Source of the DNA: an uncultured bacterium
Lineage (GTDB): Bacteria > Planctomycetota > UBA1135 > GCA-002686595
Direction of reading: 5' to 3'
DNA length: 40,705 bases
Assembly (NCBI GenBank): GCA_937910685.1
Contig: CALEMP010000024.1
Coordinates: forward strand, 1-40,705
This document shows positions 7,100-16,254 of this stretch, piece by piece. Below the pieces are notes generated by a model. The model saw nothing but the letters and a program-made list of their open reading frames with translations, did no database searches and was not told the DNA's origin. The position numbers and the translations under genes were made by a program. Every line of letters starts with the position of its first letter. The first letter of the stretch is position 1.

Positions 7100-9772
7100 G
7101 TGAGAGCCCGCGCCCTCAGGCTTTGTGCTGGGTTTGCCATAGGATGTGCGTTGCTCGTAGGCGCGAGTACGGGCCAGGAGTCCACTCCCGCGACTTCTCT
7201 CGGGACCAATTCGCTCCTGAGTTTCAGCCCCCTGCCGGAGTTGCCCGATCCCCTAGGGGTTGCCGGTCCCTTTGTTGGCGTGCACCGGGGCGCCTTGATC
7301 GTCGCGGGGGGCGCGAACTTTCCAGTGGCCGAAGGGGCAGACCTTTGGACCGTGCCCAAGGTGTGGCACCGGCAAAGTTGGGTGCTGTTGCGGGAATCTG
7401 ATGGCAGAGCAGAATGGCATGCGGGTGCTCCCTTGGAAAATCCCCGGGCTTATGGGGCTTCGGCCTCGACTCCCGATGGTGTGGTGTGCGTCGGTGGCAG
7501 CGATGGGGAGCGCACCTATTCAGATGCGTTTCTCTTGCAGTGGGATCCGTTGCAAGAGGCCCTCACCCAGGTTTCTCTTCCTCCCTTGCCCCAGCCCATG
7601 GCCCATGGATCCGCCGCGCTCGTGGGGGACTGGGTCTATGTGACCTCCGGCCAAAGCACTCTCTCATTGGATTCAACAGGCGTCGGGTTTTGGCGCATGG
7701 ACTTGTCCAATCCAACCGCGTGGGAAGCCCTGCCGGACTTGCCCACCCCAAGCCGCGCCTTTCAACTGTTGATCGCCCAGCACAATGGGTTTGAGGATTG
7801 CATCTATCTGTTGGGCGGCCGCAGGCAGAACCCGGAAGTCCCTGGCTTGGGAGGGATCGTTTGCTCAGGGGACCTGCACGAGTTCAGCCCCAGTCGTCAT
7901 CAAACGCGTCAAGATTCCGATAGCCTTCCCCCCGCCTGGCGCGTGCGCGCTTCGGCTCCCCAGCCGACCATGGCTGGCACGGCCATCGGCGTGGGACAGT
8001 CGCACATCTTTGTGTTGGGCGGAGCCAGCGGCGCATTGTTGGCCAAACAGGTCAGCGATCCGGACTTCGTCAAAAGTCACCCGGGCTTTGAACCTCGGGC
8101 GCTTGCCTATCACACGATCACTGACACCTGGATTGACGCGGGCGCCACCCCCGTGAATCAGGTGACCACCCATGCGGTGAAGTGGAACGGGGCAATCGTG
8201 ATCCCCAGCGGAGAAGTCCGGCCCCGGGTGCGCACCAGGGAAGTCTGGCAGGTGAGCCTGAAGGATTCCGAGCGCGGCTTTGGTGCCTTGAACCTGACGG
8301 TCTTGGGGGCGTATCTGCTGGCCATGGTGGGGGTGGGCGTGTATTTCATGCGCCGGAACAAGAACACCGATGACTACTTCCGTGGTGGCAAACGCATCGC
8401 ATGGTGGGCCGCAGGTTGCAGCATTTTCGCCACCATGTTGAGCTCGATCACGTTCATGGCCATTCCCGCCAAGGCCTTTGCGCAGGATTGGGTTTACCTC
8501 TTGGGCAACATGATGATCCTGCCGGTGGCTCCCTTGATTGTGTTCTTGGTGCTGCCCTTTTTCCGGCGCATCGACGCGACAAGTGCCTATGAGTACTTGG
8601 AATTGCGCTTCAACCGAGCCGTGCGCCAATTTGCCAGTGCGCTCTTCATTCTGTTTCACCTTTTCCGCATGGGCATCGTCATGTCCCTGGCGGGTTTGGC
8701 TCTGGCCGCAGCAACGCCCCTCAGCGGCACTCAATGTGTGTGGGTCATGGGATCCCTCAGCATCCTCTATTGCACCATGGGAGGCATCGAGGCGGTGATT
8801 TGGACCGACACGATCCAGACCGTGGTGTTGTTGGGCGGAGCACTGGTGTGCTTGGTGCTGATGATCATGCGCTTGGATGGAGGCCTTGGCCAAGCACTGG
8901 ACACAGCCTTCGCCCATGACAAGTTGCACGGGTTCAACTTCCATCTCGATGCGACCAGTGCAAATCTGGCTGTTTGGGTGGTTGTGATTGGTGCTCTGGG
9001 CCAGACCATTTCTAGCTACACCGCCGACCAAGCCGTTGTGCAGAGGTACATGACCACCTCCAGTAAACGCCAAGCGGCCCAGTCGATTTGGATGGCCACG
9101 GCCCTGGCCGTTCCCGCATCGGTTTTGTTTTTTGCCTTGGGTACGGGCCTCTTTGTGTTCTACCACGCGCATCCCGAGCGTCTAGATCCCAGCTTCATGA
9201 CCGATCAGATTTTCCCGCTCTTCATCGTAGAAGAGGTCCCCGTTGGACTGGCGGGCTTGATCGTGGCGGGGATTTTTGCTGCGGCTCAATCCACAGTGTC
9301 CACCAGCATGAACTCCACTGCGACCGCGGTGGTGACGGACTTTTTGCGGCCCATGGGGGCATGCAAGTCCGAGGCCGGCTATCTGGGCGCGGCGCGCTGG
9401 GTGACCCTTCTGTTGGGAATTGTGGGGACCTTGCTCGGGCTCTTGTTTGTGAGCCCCGAGATCAAAAGCCTCTTCGACCAATTCCTGCGCATCATCGGCA
9501 TCTTCATGGGCGTGTTGGGTGGCCTCTTTGTCCTGGGTATGTTCACCAAGCGCTGTACAGGCTTGGGGGCCATGGTGGGTGTGACTTCGGGTGCGGCCCT
9601 GCTGTTTACCATGCCCCTGGTCTCCGACATTAGTGGCTACCTTTATGCGTCCATTGGAATCGCGACCTGTCTCTTCATCGGGTATGGGGTGAGTCTCTTG
9701 ACGCGCTCACCCCAGATGGACCTGCGAGGTTTGACTCTGCACACTCTGGTGCCTAAATCGGAGACGGAATGA
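7100..9772 (+). CDS. Kelch-type sialate mutarotase fused to a sodium:solute symporter
   Basis: 890 residues from GTG at 7100, one base after the nanA stop. Residues 1-26 are a signal peptide. About 35-385 form Kelch repeats (LIVAGGANFP, VVCVGGSDGE, IYLLGGRR, IFVLGGASG), matching the cyclically permuted NanM/YjhT-like mutarotase family as I recall it. From about 397 a symporter of the SSS family follows with a dozen or more hydrophobic helices, including the DDYFRGGKRI segment after helix 1 and conserved SSITFMAIPAKAFA. The propeller would be periplasmic and would equilibrate Neu5Ac anomers at the mouth of its own Na+-coupled importer. Joining both steps in one chain is notable. The stop overlaps the next start (ATGA at 9769-9772). 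Confidence 0.9.
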   Translation: MRARALRLCAGFAIGCALLVGASTGQESTPATSLGTNSLLSFSPLPELPDPLGVAGPFVGVHRGALIVAGGANFPVAEGADLWTVPKVWHRQSWVLLRESDGRAEWHAGAPLENPRAYGASASTPDGVVCVGGSDGERTYSDAFLLQWDPLQEALTQVSLPPLPQPMAHGSAALVGDWVYVTSGQSTLSLDSTGVGFWRMDLSNPTAWEALPDLPTPSRAFQLLIAQHNGFEDCIYLLGGRRQNPEVPGLGGIVCSGDLHEFSPSRHQTRQDSDSLPPAWRVRASAPQPTMAGTAIGVGQSHIFVLGGASGALLAKQVSDPDFVKSHPGFEPRALAYHTITDTWIDAGATPVNQVTTHAVKWNGAIVIPSGEVRPRVRTREVWQVSLKDSERGFGALNLTVLGAYLLAMVGVGVYFMRRNKNTDDYFRGGKRIAWWAAGCSIFATMLSSITFMAIPAKAFAQDWVYLLGNMMILPVAPLIVFLVLPFFRRIDATSAYEYLELRFNRAVRQFASALFILFHLFRMGIVMSLAGLALAAATPLSGTQCVWVMGSLSILYCTMGGIEAVIWTDTIQTVVLLGGALVCLVLMIMRLDGGLGQALDTAFAHDKLHGFNFHLDATSANLAVWVVVIGALGQTISSYTADQAVVQRYMTTSSKRQAAQSIWMATALAVPASVLFFALGTGLFVFYHAHPERLDPSFMTDQIFPLFIVEEVPVGLAGLIVAGIFAAAQSTVSTSMNSTATAVVTDFLRPMGACKSEAGYLGAARWVTLLLGIVGTLLGLLFVSPEIKSLFDQFLRIIGIFMGVLGGLFVLGMFTKRCTGLGAMVGVTSGAALLFTMPLVSDISGYLYASIGIATCLFIGYGVSLLTRSPQMDLRGLTLHTLVPKSETE

Positions 9773-10971
9773 AGTTGGGAACCATTGAAGGCCCCGAGGC
9801 CCAAACCCTCGCGGCGATTGGCGCGGGCTACCAAGACGGTTTGCTGGGTGATGTGCTGCCCTTTTGGATCGAGCATGCCATTGATCACGAGCACGGAGGG
9901 TTCCTCACGGCTTTGGATCGCACAGGTGGCGTATTGGATACGGACAAGGGGCTTTGGACCCAGGCGCGTTTCACTTGGCTCTTGGGCAAGTTGTATCGCA
10001 GCGTGGAAGCGCGCCCGGAATGGCTGGATCTTTGTCGGCATGGGGTCGAGTTTCTAGATCGGTTTGCATTTGATGAGAGCGATGGCCGCATGTGGTTTTC
10101 GGTCACGCGTGATGGCCAGCCCCTTCGCAAGCGGCGTTACGCCTTTAGCGAATCCTTTGCAGCGATCGCGTACGGGGAGTACGCGGCGATTACAGGTAGC
10201 GAGGCCCATGCCCAAAAGGCCCGTGATTGTTTCCTACGCTTCGTAAACCACATCCCCGAGCCCAAGCACGAAAACACGCGCCCCACTCGAGGCCTGGGCC
10301 CTCCGATGATTGCGATTGTCAGTGCTCAGGAGCTGCGCGCTTCGATTGGGTTTGATCAGGCAGACGAGTGGATTGAGCGCAGCATCGATCAGATCCAGCG
10401 CTATCACTGCAAGCCGAGCCTGCGCTGCGTTTTGGAAACTGTCGGTCCCGAGGGGGAGATCCTCGATCACTTTGATGGGCGCATGCTGAACCCCGGTCAT
10501 GCGATCGAAGGTGCCTGGTTCATTTTGCGCGAAGCCATGCACCGCAAGCGTCCGGATTGGGTGAAGCTCGGTTGTCAAATGCTCGACTGGACCTGGGAAC
10601 GGGGTTGGGATCAACAAGGTGGGGGCCTGAGCTCTTTCGTGGACTTGAATGGCGGCCCCCCCCAAACCTGGTGGCATCAAATGAAACTTTGGTGGCCCCA
10701 TAACGAAGCCGTGCTCGCGACCCTTTATGCCTATCGCGCAACCGGTGACCCCAAGTACCTTGAACTGCACCGCCAGGTTCACAGTTGGACCCACGCGCAC
10801 TTTCCCGATACGGAAGCCGGAGAGTGGTATGGGTATCTCAACGCAGACGGCACGCCAGCTAGTCCGATCAAAGGGGATTTCTGGAAGGGCCCCTTTCATC
10901 TGCCGCGTATGCAGCTTTACGGCGCGGCGATGATTGATGAGATCGTCAATGCCCCGCTAATCAGGCAATAA
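9769..10971 (+). CDS. N-acylglucosamine 2-epimerase (AGE/RenBP family)
   Basis: 400 residues forming an (alpha/alpha)6 barrel of the AGE family. Recognisable segments are FWIEHAIDHEHGGFLTALDR near the start, the RMLNPGHAIEGAW block with His244, and WWPHNEA with His311, which correspond to the catalytic histidines of the family. It interconverts ManNAc and GlcNAc. With nanA and the symporter this gives the aldolase-epimerase route known from Bacteroides and Tannerella, which uses an AGE-type epimerase instead of the ManNAc kinase/NanE route. Translationally coupled to the symporter: ATGA overlap at 9769-9772, GGAG at 9760-9763 as ribosome site. It could alternatively act on cellobiose or mannose like other family members; the context favours ManNAc. 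Confidence 0.88.
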   Translation: MKLGTIEGPEAQTLAAIGAGYQDGLLGDVLPFWIEHAIDHEHGGFLTALDRTGGVLDTDKGLWTQARFTWLLGKLYRSVEARPEWLDLCRHGVEFLDRFAFDESDGRMWFSVTRDGQPLRKRRYAFSESFAAIAYGEYAAITGSEAHAQKARDCFLRFVNHIPEPKHENTRPTRGLGPPMIAIVSAQELRASIGFDQADEWIERSIDQIQRYHCKPSLRCVLETVGPEGEILDHFDGRMLNPGHAIEGAWFILREAMHRKRPDWVKLGCQMLDWTWERGWDQQGGGLSSFVDLNGGPPQTWWHQMKLWWPHNEAVLATLYAYRATGDPKYLELHRQVHSWTHAHFPDTEAGEWYGYLNADGTPASPIKGDFWKGPFHLPRMQLYGAAMIDEIVNAPLIRQ

Positions 10972-11011
10972 TGCACCTGCCGGGGTATGACCGGATTCTC
11001 CAGAGGTTAGA

Positions 11012-14000
11012 ATGGCCCATTCCATGCGAGCCCTTCCCCTGCAGTTGCCCCTTGGCCTCTCTTTAGTTCTGTGCGCAAGCACCTTTGGCCAGGATTGGCC
11101 GACGTTTCGAGGTGACTTACGGCGCAGTGGTGCGGTGGAGTCAAATATAGAGGCGGATCACTTGGTGCCCGCTTGGACCTGGCGTTCGCCGGAGTTGCCG
11201 TCGCCCGCTTGGCCTGGTCCGGCTCGCTGGGATGCTTATGCGGCGCTCAAGAACTTGCGTTCCATGCGCAACTATGACCCGGTGTTTCATCCGATCGCTT
11301 TTGGGGACAGCATTGTCTTGGCCTCGAATGTGGATGACAGTGTGCGCTGTTTCGATGCCACGGATGGCGCTCTGCGCTGGACCTATGTGACGGGAGGTCC
11401 TGTGCGGATTGCTCCCAGTTTGCATGAGGGCCGGCTTTACTTTGGCAGCGATGATGGGGCGGCCTATTGCATCGATGCCAAGGACGGTCAGTTGGTCTGG
11501 CGCTATCACCCCACCGAGGGTGAGCGCATGGTGATTCAGGATGGACGGCTGGTTTCCTTTTGGCCCGTGCGCACGGGCGTAGCTGTGTATAACGGCCGCG
11601 CATATTTTGGTGCGTCGCTTTTGCCTTGGAAGAATTCGTTTCTTTGTTCGGTGGATGCCGATACAGGCAAACTCAAGGGGAGTGGCACCTGGAAGCGCGA
11701 CCTTGGATCCGGGCTGACCCTGGAGGGAGCATTGCTCGCCTCAATGGACAATGTGATCGCTCCTCAGGGTCGGATCCCACCGCTCCTGTTCAACCGCGAG
11801 AGTGGTGCGCCGGAAGGAACGCTTGAGGGTGGCGGCGGGTGCTTTGTGCTCTTGACCGAAGATCAGGAGGTCTTGCACGGCCCCGGCAATAAGGATGGCT
11901 GGATCACTGGCTCCAAAAGTGCCTCGCGCCAAAAGGTGGCGAGTTATGCCAAGGGAAACGCCATGGTGGTGGAGGGGCAAACCGCATGGCTGCTCAGTGA
12001 CGACGCCCTAGCGGCCATGGATCGAACCAGTGGAACGGCCCTTTGGACACTGCAGGCCGATGCGCCCTACGAAATCATCAAAGCGGGCCAAACCCTGTTC
12101 TGTGGGGGTGAAAACAAGGTTGTGGCCCGTAGCGTGGAGGATGGACACGTTCTTTGGGCGGCCGAAGTGGAGGGCCGCGCTCATGGCCTTGCAGTGGCTC
12201 ATGGGCGTTTGCTCGTGGCTACGGACCAGGGCGTCCTGCATGTGTTCAGCGAGGGCGGTGCGGCGATTGGCTTGGCTGCCAAGTACACGGAAGTCAGCCG
12301 CAAGAAAGTTCTGGGACCGTCGCCTTCCATACCCAAGGTGCCTACCCGTGGCCTAGTGGACCGTTGGGTTTTCCAGAGCAATACGCGCCTACAGCAACCT
12401 CTCTCCGACGATGACCCGCGCACCCAGACGGTGTTTGTCAACCAGGTCCGGGGCCGACTCGCGGCACATCCCCTTGGATCCCTTGACCTGCGGCAGGTGG
12501 GCTCCTTGCAAGCAGTCGTCTTGGACGGGACAGCAACCGACTTGGCCATCACCTCCGATCTTGCCAAGGCAAAACTACCCACTAAAGCGATTACCGCTGC
12601 CGCTTGGGTGCGGGTGGATCAAGCGATTCAGTGGGGCGGCATCATCAGCGCTGCCCAGGACAATGGAGAAGATGAAAAGGGCTGGTTGCTTGGATTTAGT
12701 GGCAACAAGTTCTGCTTTGTGGTCACCGGAACCAAGGGCGACACGCGCCTGACTCGGGTTGCCGACCCCAAGCCATTCCAGGTGGGCACGTGGTACCACG
12801 TTGTCGGCACCTATGACGGCCGCGTCCAACGCTTGTGGGTGAATGGCGAGATGGTTGCCGAAAGCACCAAGGAGAAGGGGCCGATTCTTGCGCCTGCCAC
12901 CGGTTGGTATCACATCGGTGCTTACCGGGATAACGATGAGTACTTCCGTCATCCCGGGATGTTGAACGAGATTGCGGTTTGGAGTCGGGCCCTGAAGGAC
13001 AAGGAAATCCGCGCACTGCATGACCAGAAGGCCGCTGACTTTCCGGGTCCAGTTGTGATCGGAGGGAATCCTTTGGAACCAACGAAGCCAGTTCTCGATT
13101 TGGCCTTTGGTCCGATCCTGCGGTTCCCGAAGAGTGGCACAGCCTTTATACGTTGGCAAACTGCGTCCAAGCACAAGGGGGTGCTTGAGTGGCGTGCGGA
13201 GGGTGCTCAGGCCCCTGGCCCTTGGGAGCGGGTGGTCTGCGCCGAGGGAACCCAGCACGAGGGGCTGATTCAAAATCTGCCTCGCAATACGGTTCTTAGT
13301 TATCGCTTGCGGGCCGGAGTGCACAAGGATGCTCCTGCCACAGGGATCTTTGAATTGGACACGCACTTTGACCTGACTCTTCCGGCCGTGGACCGGGATC
13401 AGGCTGGGGCCTGGGCCGAGGGGCAAGCGGGGCTTGCCCTGGTGATTGGTGCGGATGACAGCCCAGATGCGCTGATTGAGTTGGCGCGCAAGAGTCGTTA
13501 TCGAATTCTGGTTGTGGACGAAGACTCACAGCGCATTGCCGACCTGCGGCGCAAGTTGCACGCCCATTCGGCCTATGGTTCGCGCATCGCTGCCCTGCAA
13601 GTGGCTGACCTGGATCATCTGCCCCTGCCCTCGGCCTATGCCGCTTTTGTTACCGGTAGCGATCGTCACCCGGCTCCGAACCGATCCCAGTTGGCCGAGG
13701 TCCAACGGGTTCAATCCCCAGGGGGCTTGATCCAATGGGGCGAGCACACGAGCACCCGCGGCCCGCTTCCGGGCGCCCGCAGTTGGGGCCACATGTATGG
13801 CAGCGCGGACAACAGCGCTTACAACGGCGAGGAGCTAGGTGGCGTGCGAACCGTGGACCAGCTAGATGTGAATTGGCTCGGGCGACCCGGTGCGCGTTAT
13901 CAATCCGATCGCCAAAATCGCAAGGCGGCACCCCTGACCTCGAACGGTCGTTTGTTCATGCAGGGCCTGCACAGGGTGATTGCCCTCGATGCCTTTAGCG

Positions 14001-15073
14001 GTCAAGCCCTGTGGAATGTGGAGCTGCCGAGCATGGCGCGCTTCAACGTGCCCCGGGATTGCGCAAACTCTTGCGCCGAGGGTGAGGAGTACTTCCTGGC
14101 CATGCAGGGTTTCCTCTTTGAGTTCGATGGGGAGGAGGGGCACATCAAGCGTCAGATCCCGGTCCAGGCCGGTGCGCGGGATGACTTCGAATGGGATTGG
14201 GGTTATGTGGCTGCGACTCCCCGGCGTATCGTCGGCACGCCGGTCAAGGCGGGTGCTCCGTTCACCGCATGGTGGGGAGGTGATGCCTGGTACGACGCTC
14301 GTGAGGGCGAGGCGGCCAAGAAGGTCTGCGGCGACGGGATCTTTGGCCTCGACCGGGCCAGCGGTGACCTGGCTTGGCAGCGCAGTGGCAGTCTTGTTTT
14401 GCATCCGACCATCACCATCGCCGATGGGGCGGTGAGCTTTCTTGAGTGCCGCAACACCGAGTTACTAGAAGCCGATGCTCGCCGGATCGGATCCAGCAAA
14501 CTCTGGGAGGACCTGTGGTTGGTGTCCTTGGACTTGCAAACCGGCCAGGTCCTTTGGGAAAGGGAAGCGACTCCGGTCCCCGGCCGCGTGGCGATCTACT
14601 TGGCCCAAAGCGATGGGAAACTTGTGATGGTCAGTTCTGCGGGGGGCGAGTTTGCGGTCTATGCCTTTGACGCGGACAACGGCGCCAGTCTCTGGCGACG
14701 CAAATTCACCTGGGAGGTCGATCACCACGGCAAGTCCTTGTCTCGTCCCTTGATCGTGAACGGCAAGGTCTACCTGCGTCCAGCTGTGATGGACTTGGAA
14801 ACGGGAGAGCCCCAAGCTCAACCATTCCCCGAAGGACATCAATGCGGAACCTATGTGGCCTCCAAGAACGCACTCTTCTTGCGCGCAGGTGAACTCGCGG
14901 TTTGGGATGTGCTCGAAGGTCGCTCCACACGTTGGAAACGACTGCGACCCGATTGTTGGATCAGCACGATCCCCGCAGAGGGCATGCTGCTGTCCCCCGA
15001 GGGCGGTGGCGGTTGCAGTTGCGGAACTTGGATTCAAACCTCGATCGGCTTCATGCCGAAGGATGAGCGTTGA
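11012..15073 (+). CDS. Giant exported PQQ-type beta-propeller with LamG, Fn3-like and degenerate methyltransferase domains
   Basis: 1353 residues with a signal peptide (hydrophobic 8-24, then FGQDWPTFRGD, typical of planctomycete PQQ/BamB-like proteins). Propeller blades (DG.LRWTY, G.LVWRY, GTALWTL) fill about 25-430. A LamG sandwich lies at 505-675 (AAWVRVDQ, GTWYHVVGTYDG, LNEIAVWSRALKDKEI). An Fn3-like segment is at 690-790. A Rossmann-like region at 800-910 (ALVIGADDSPDALIELARK, ILVVDEDSQRIADLRRKL) resembles a SAM methyltransferase but lacks the glycine pattern of motif I, so it is probably inactive. A second set of blades fills 915-1353, with Cys pairs in RDCANSC (about 1016/1020) and GCSCGTW near the end. 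AGAGG at 11002-11006 supports ATG 11012; ATG 11024 is an alternative. First gene of the overlap cassette. Confidence 0.88.
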   Translation: MAHSMRALPLQLPLGLSLVLCASTFGQDWPTFRGDLRRSGAVESNIEADHLVPAWTWRSPELPSPAWPGPARWDAYAALKNLRSMRNYDPVFHPIAFGDSIVLASNVDDSVRCFDATDGALRWTYVTGGPVRIAPSLHEGRLYFGSDDGAAYCIDAKDGQLVWRYHPTEGERMVIQDGRLVSFWPVRTGVAVYNGRAYFGASLLPWKNSFLCSVDADTGKLKGSGTWKRDLGSGLTLEGALLASMDNVIAPQGRIPPLLFNRESGAPEGTLEGGGGCFVLLTEDQEVLHGPGNKDGWITGSKSASRQKVASYAKGNAMVVEGQTAWLLSDDALAAMDRTSGTALWTLQADAPYEIIKAGQTLFCGGENKVVARSVEDGHVLWAAEVEGRAHGLAVAHGRLLVATDQGVLHVFSEGGAAIGLAAKYTEVSRKKVLGPSPSIPKVPTRGLVDRWVFQSNTRLQQPLSDDDPRTQTVFVNQVRGRLAAHPLGSLDLRQVGSLQAVVLDGTATDLAITSDLAKAKLPTKAITAAAWVRVDQAIQWGGIISAAQDNGEDEKGWLLGFSGNKFCFVVTGTKGDTRLTRVADPKPFQVGTWYHVVGTYDGRVQRLWVNGEMVAESTKEKGPILAPATGWYHIGAYRDNDEYFRHPGMLNEIAVWSRALKDKEIRALHDQKAADFPGPVVIGGNPLEPTKPVLDLAFGPILRFPKSGTAFIRWQTASKHKGVLEWRAEGAQAPGPWERVVCAEGTQHEGLIQNLPRNTVLSYRLRAGVHKDAPATGIFELDTHFDLTLPAVDRDQAGAWAEGQAGLALVIGADDSPDALIELARKSRYRILVVDEDSQRIADLRRKLHAHSAYGSRIAALQVADLDHLPLPSAYAAFVTGSDRHPAPNRSQLAEVQRVQSPGGLIQWGEHTSTRGPLPGARSWGHMYGSADNSAYNGEELGGVRTVDQLDVNWLGRPGARYQSDRQNRKAAPLTSNGRLFMQGLHRVIALDAFSGQALWNVELPSMARFNVPRDCANSCAEGEEYFLAMQGFLFEFDGEEGHIKRQIPVQAGARDDFEWDWGYVAATPRRIVGTPVKAGAPFTAWWGGDAWYDAREGEAAKKVCGDGIFGLDRASGDLAWQRSGSLVLHPTITIADGAVSFLECRNTELLEADARRIGSSKLWEDLWLVSLDLQTGQVLWEREATPVPGRVAIYLAQSDGKLVMVSSAGGEFAVYAFDADNGASLWRRKFTWEVDHHGKSLSRPLIVNGKVYLRPAVMDLETGEPQAQPFPEGHQCGTYVASKNALFLRAGELAVWDVLEGRSTRWKRLRPDCWISTIPAEGMLLSPEGGGGCSCGTWIQTSIGFMPKDER

Positions 15074-16254
15074 AGGGGTTGCTCTTCTTCGGGGGTCTTA
15101 TGACCCTGTCGCTTGTGTGCCGCTACACCGTGCGCGACATTGGCTTTGTCAGTCTTGTGGACGCCGAGTGGGTCGTTGAGGCCACCGGGCCGGTGGATTC
15201 TCAGTTGGAGTTGCGCGCTCTAGAGGCGTTGCTCAAGGATGCTAATGTGACCGCTCGCGTACAGCCCAGCAATGACCTTGCCACCCGTTGGGCCCTGGTC
15301 TCCAAGGACGGCCTGCGGCTTGACTTAGGGCAGTCCACTGGCGAGAGCCAGGACCATGGGCCCGCACGTGTGCGCAGTTTGTCCGAGGTCTTGGACTCTC
15401 CTTTGCGGGCGAATCTGAGCGCAAACATGTTGGATGTTTTTGCCACGGTGGTTTTGGTGGCGGGGACGGATCCAGAAGGAGTCCGGCACGCCGAAGAACA
15501 GATCGAATCCGCCATCGAACTCCTGCGCGAAATCGAACCCAACTTGCCCCGGCCTTTGGCGGGGGAAGTAGCGGTTCAGGTTCTCCCGGCCAGCGAGCGT
15601 GAGACCGAGCGGGTAGCCCTTTGGTCCGCGGGCTTGCTGGACTTGGATCCAGAGCAAACCGCGCTGATTATGTTCTATGGCCGCATGAAACGAGTGGGCG
15701 AGCCATTGGTGGGGGAGCGTCTCGTCACTGCCGAGATCTTGAGCGCCCTGGCCCTCATCGGCGAATCCTGTGAGTGCGACACGGATCGGGACTGGGCCGC
15801 CGAGCCTCGGCTTCCCCATCGTTTTGGTGCTGAGCAACATGATTTTGCCGCCACGGTCCTTGGCTTCGATCCTGCGAGCCCCTATGTGCTGGCTGAGGTG
15901 ACGCGTATTCTTTCGCGCGGTTCAGCGGAACGGACGGGCACCCGGGCCGTTGCGGATTTGGGCGAGGTGCTGTTTGGTTATCGCGAGGGTGGCCTGGCCG
16001 GGACCGACAGGCCTCCGGTTCCTGAAGAAACCCATGCGGAGGCCAAGGGGATCGACTCCACCGCGGGAGGTACAGGCGACTGGGGTTTTCCCAGTCAGAG
16101 TGATCCTGTACAAGATATGGGGCAGGACCAGGGCCCGGGTGAAGACGACTCCGATCAAGTCTCCATGGCCATGGCTCCCTGGGCTCTCGTGATTTTTCTC
16201 GTGGTCTGCGTCGGGGTTGCGGCCTTGATTGTTTTCCTGGGGCGCCGCTCATGA
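15070..16254 (+). CDS. Envelope protein with N- and C-terminal membrane segments, unknown function
   Basis: 394 residues from TTG at 15070, which overlaps the previous stop (TTGA) and has AAGGA at 15059-15063 six bases upstream. Residues 2-18 are hydrophobic (signal anchor or signal peptide). The body is a soluble alpha/beta region rich in acidic residues. Residues 318-368 are a low-complexity Gly/Asp/Glu/Gln/Ser/Pro linker. The C-terminus is a clear transmembrane helix (WALVIFLVVCVGVAALIVFLG) followed by RRS. I do not recognise the family. Its place between the giant propeller protein and an FtsX-type permease suggests a membrane-anchored periplasmic subunit of the same system, perhaps the adaptor of the permease. 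That is inference. Confidence 0.8.
   Translation: MKGLLFFGGLMTLSLVCRYTVRDIGFVSLVDAEWVVEATGPVDSQLELRALEALLKDANVTARVQPSNDLATRWALVSKDGLRLDLGQSTGESQDHGPARVRSLSEVLDSPLRANLSANMLDVFATVVLVAGTDPEGVRHAEEQIESAIELLREIEPNLPRPLAGEVAVQVLPASERETERVALWSAGLLDLDPEQTALIMFYGRMKRVGEPLVGERLVTAEILSALALIGESCECDTDRDWAAEPRLPHRFGAEQHDFAATVLGFDPASPYVLAEVTRILSRGSAERTGTRAVADLGEVLFGYREGGLAGTDRPPVPEETHAEAKGIDSTAGGTGDWGFPSQSDPVQDMGQDQGPGEDDSDQVSMAMAPWALVIFLVVCVGVAALIVFLGRRS

Noticed and set aside
7865..9172. A 435-codon reverse-strand open frame
   Set aside because: It lies wholly antisense to the symporter domain, is rich in His and Gln with no recognisable fold, and mirrors the GC-rich third positions of the real gene.
12575..13426. 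A 283-codon reverse-strand frame inside the giant propeller gene
   Set aside because: It is antisense to the LamG and Fn3-like region, whose forward translation has clear domains.
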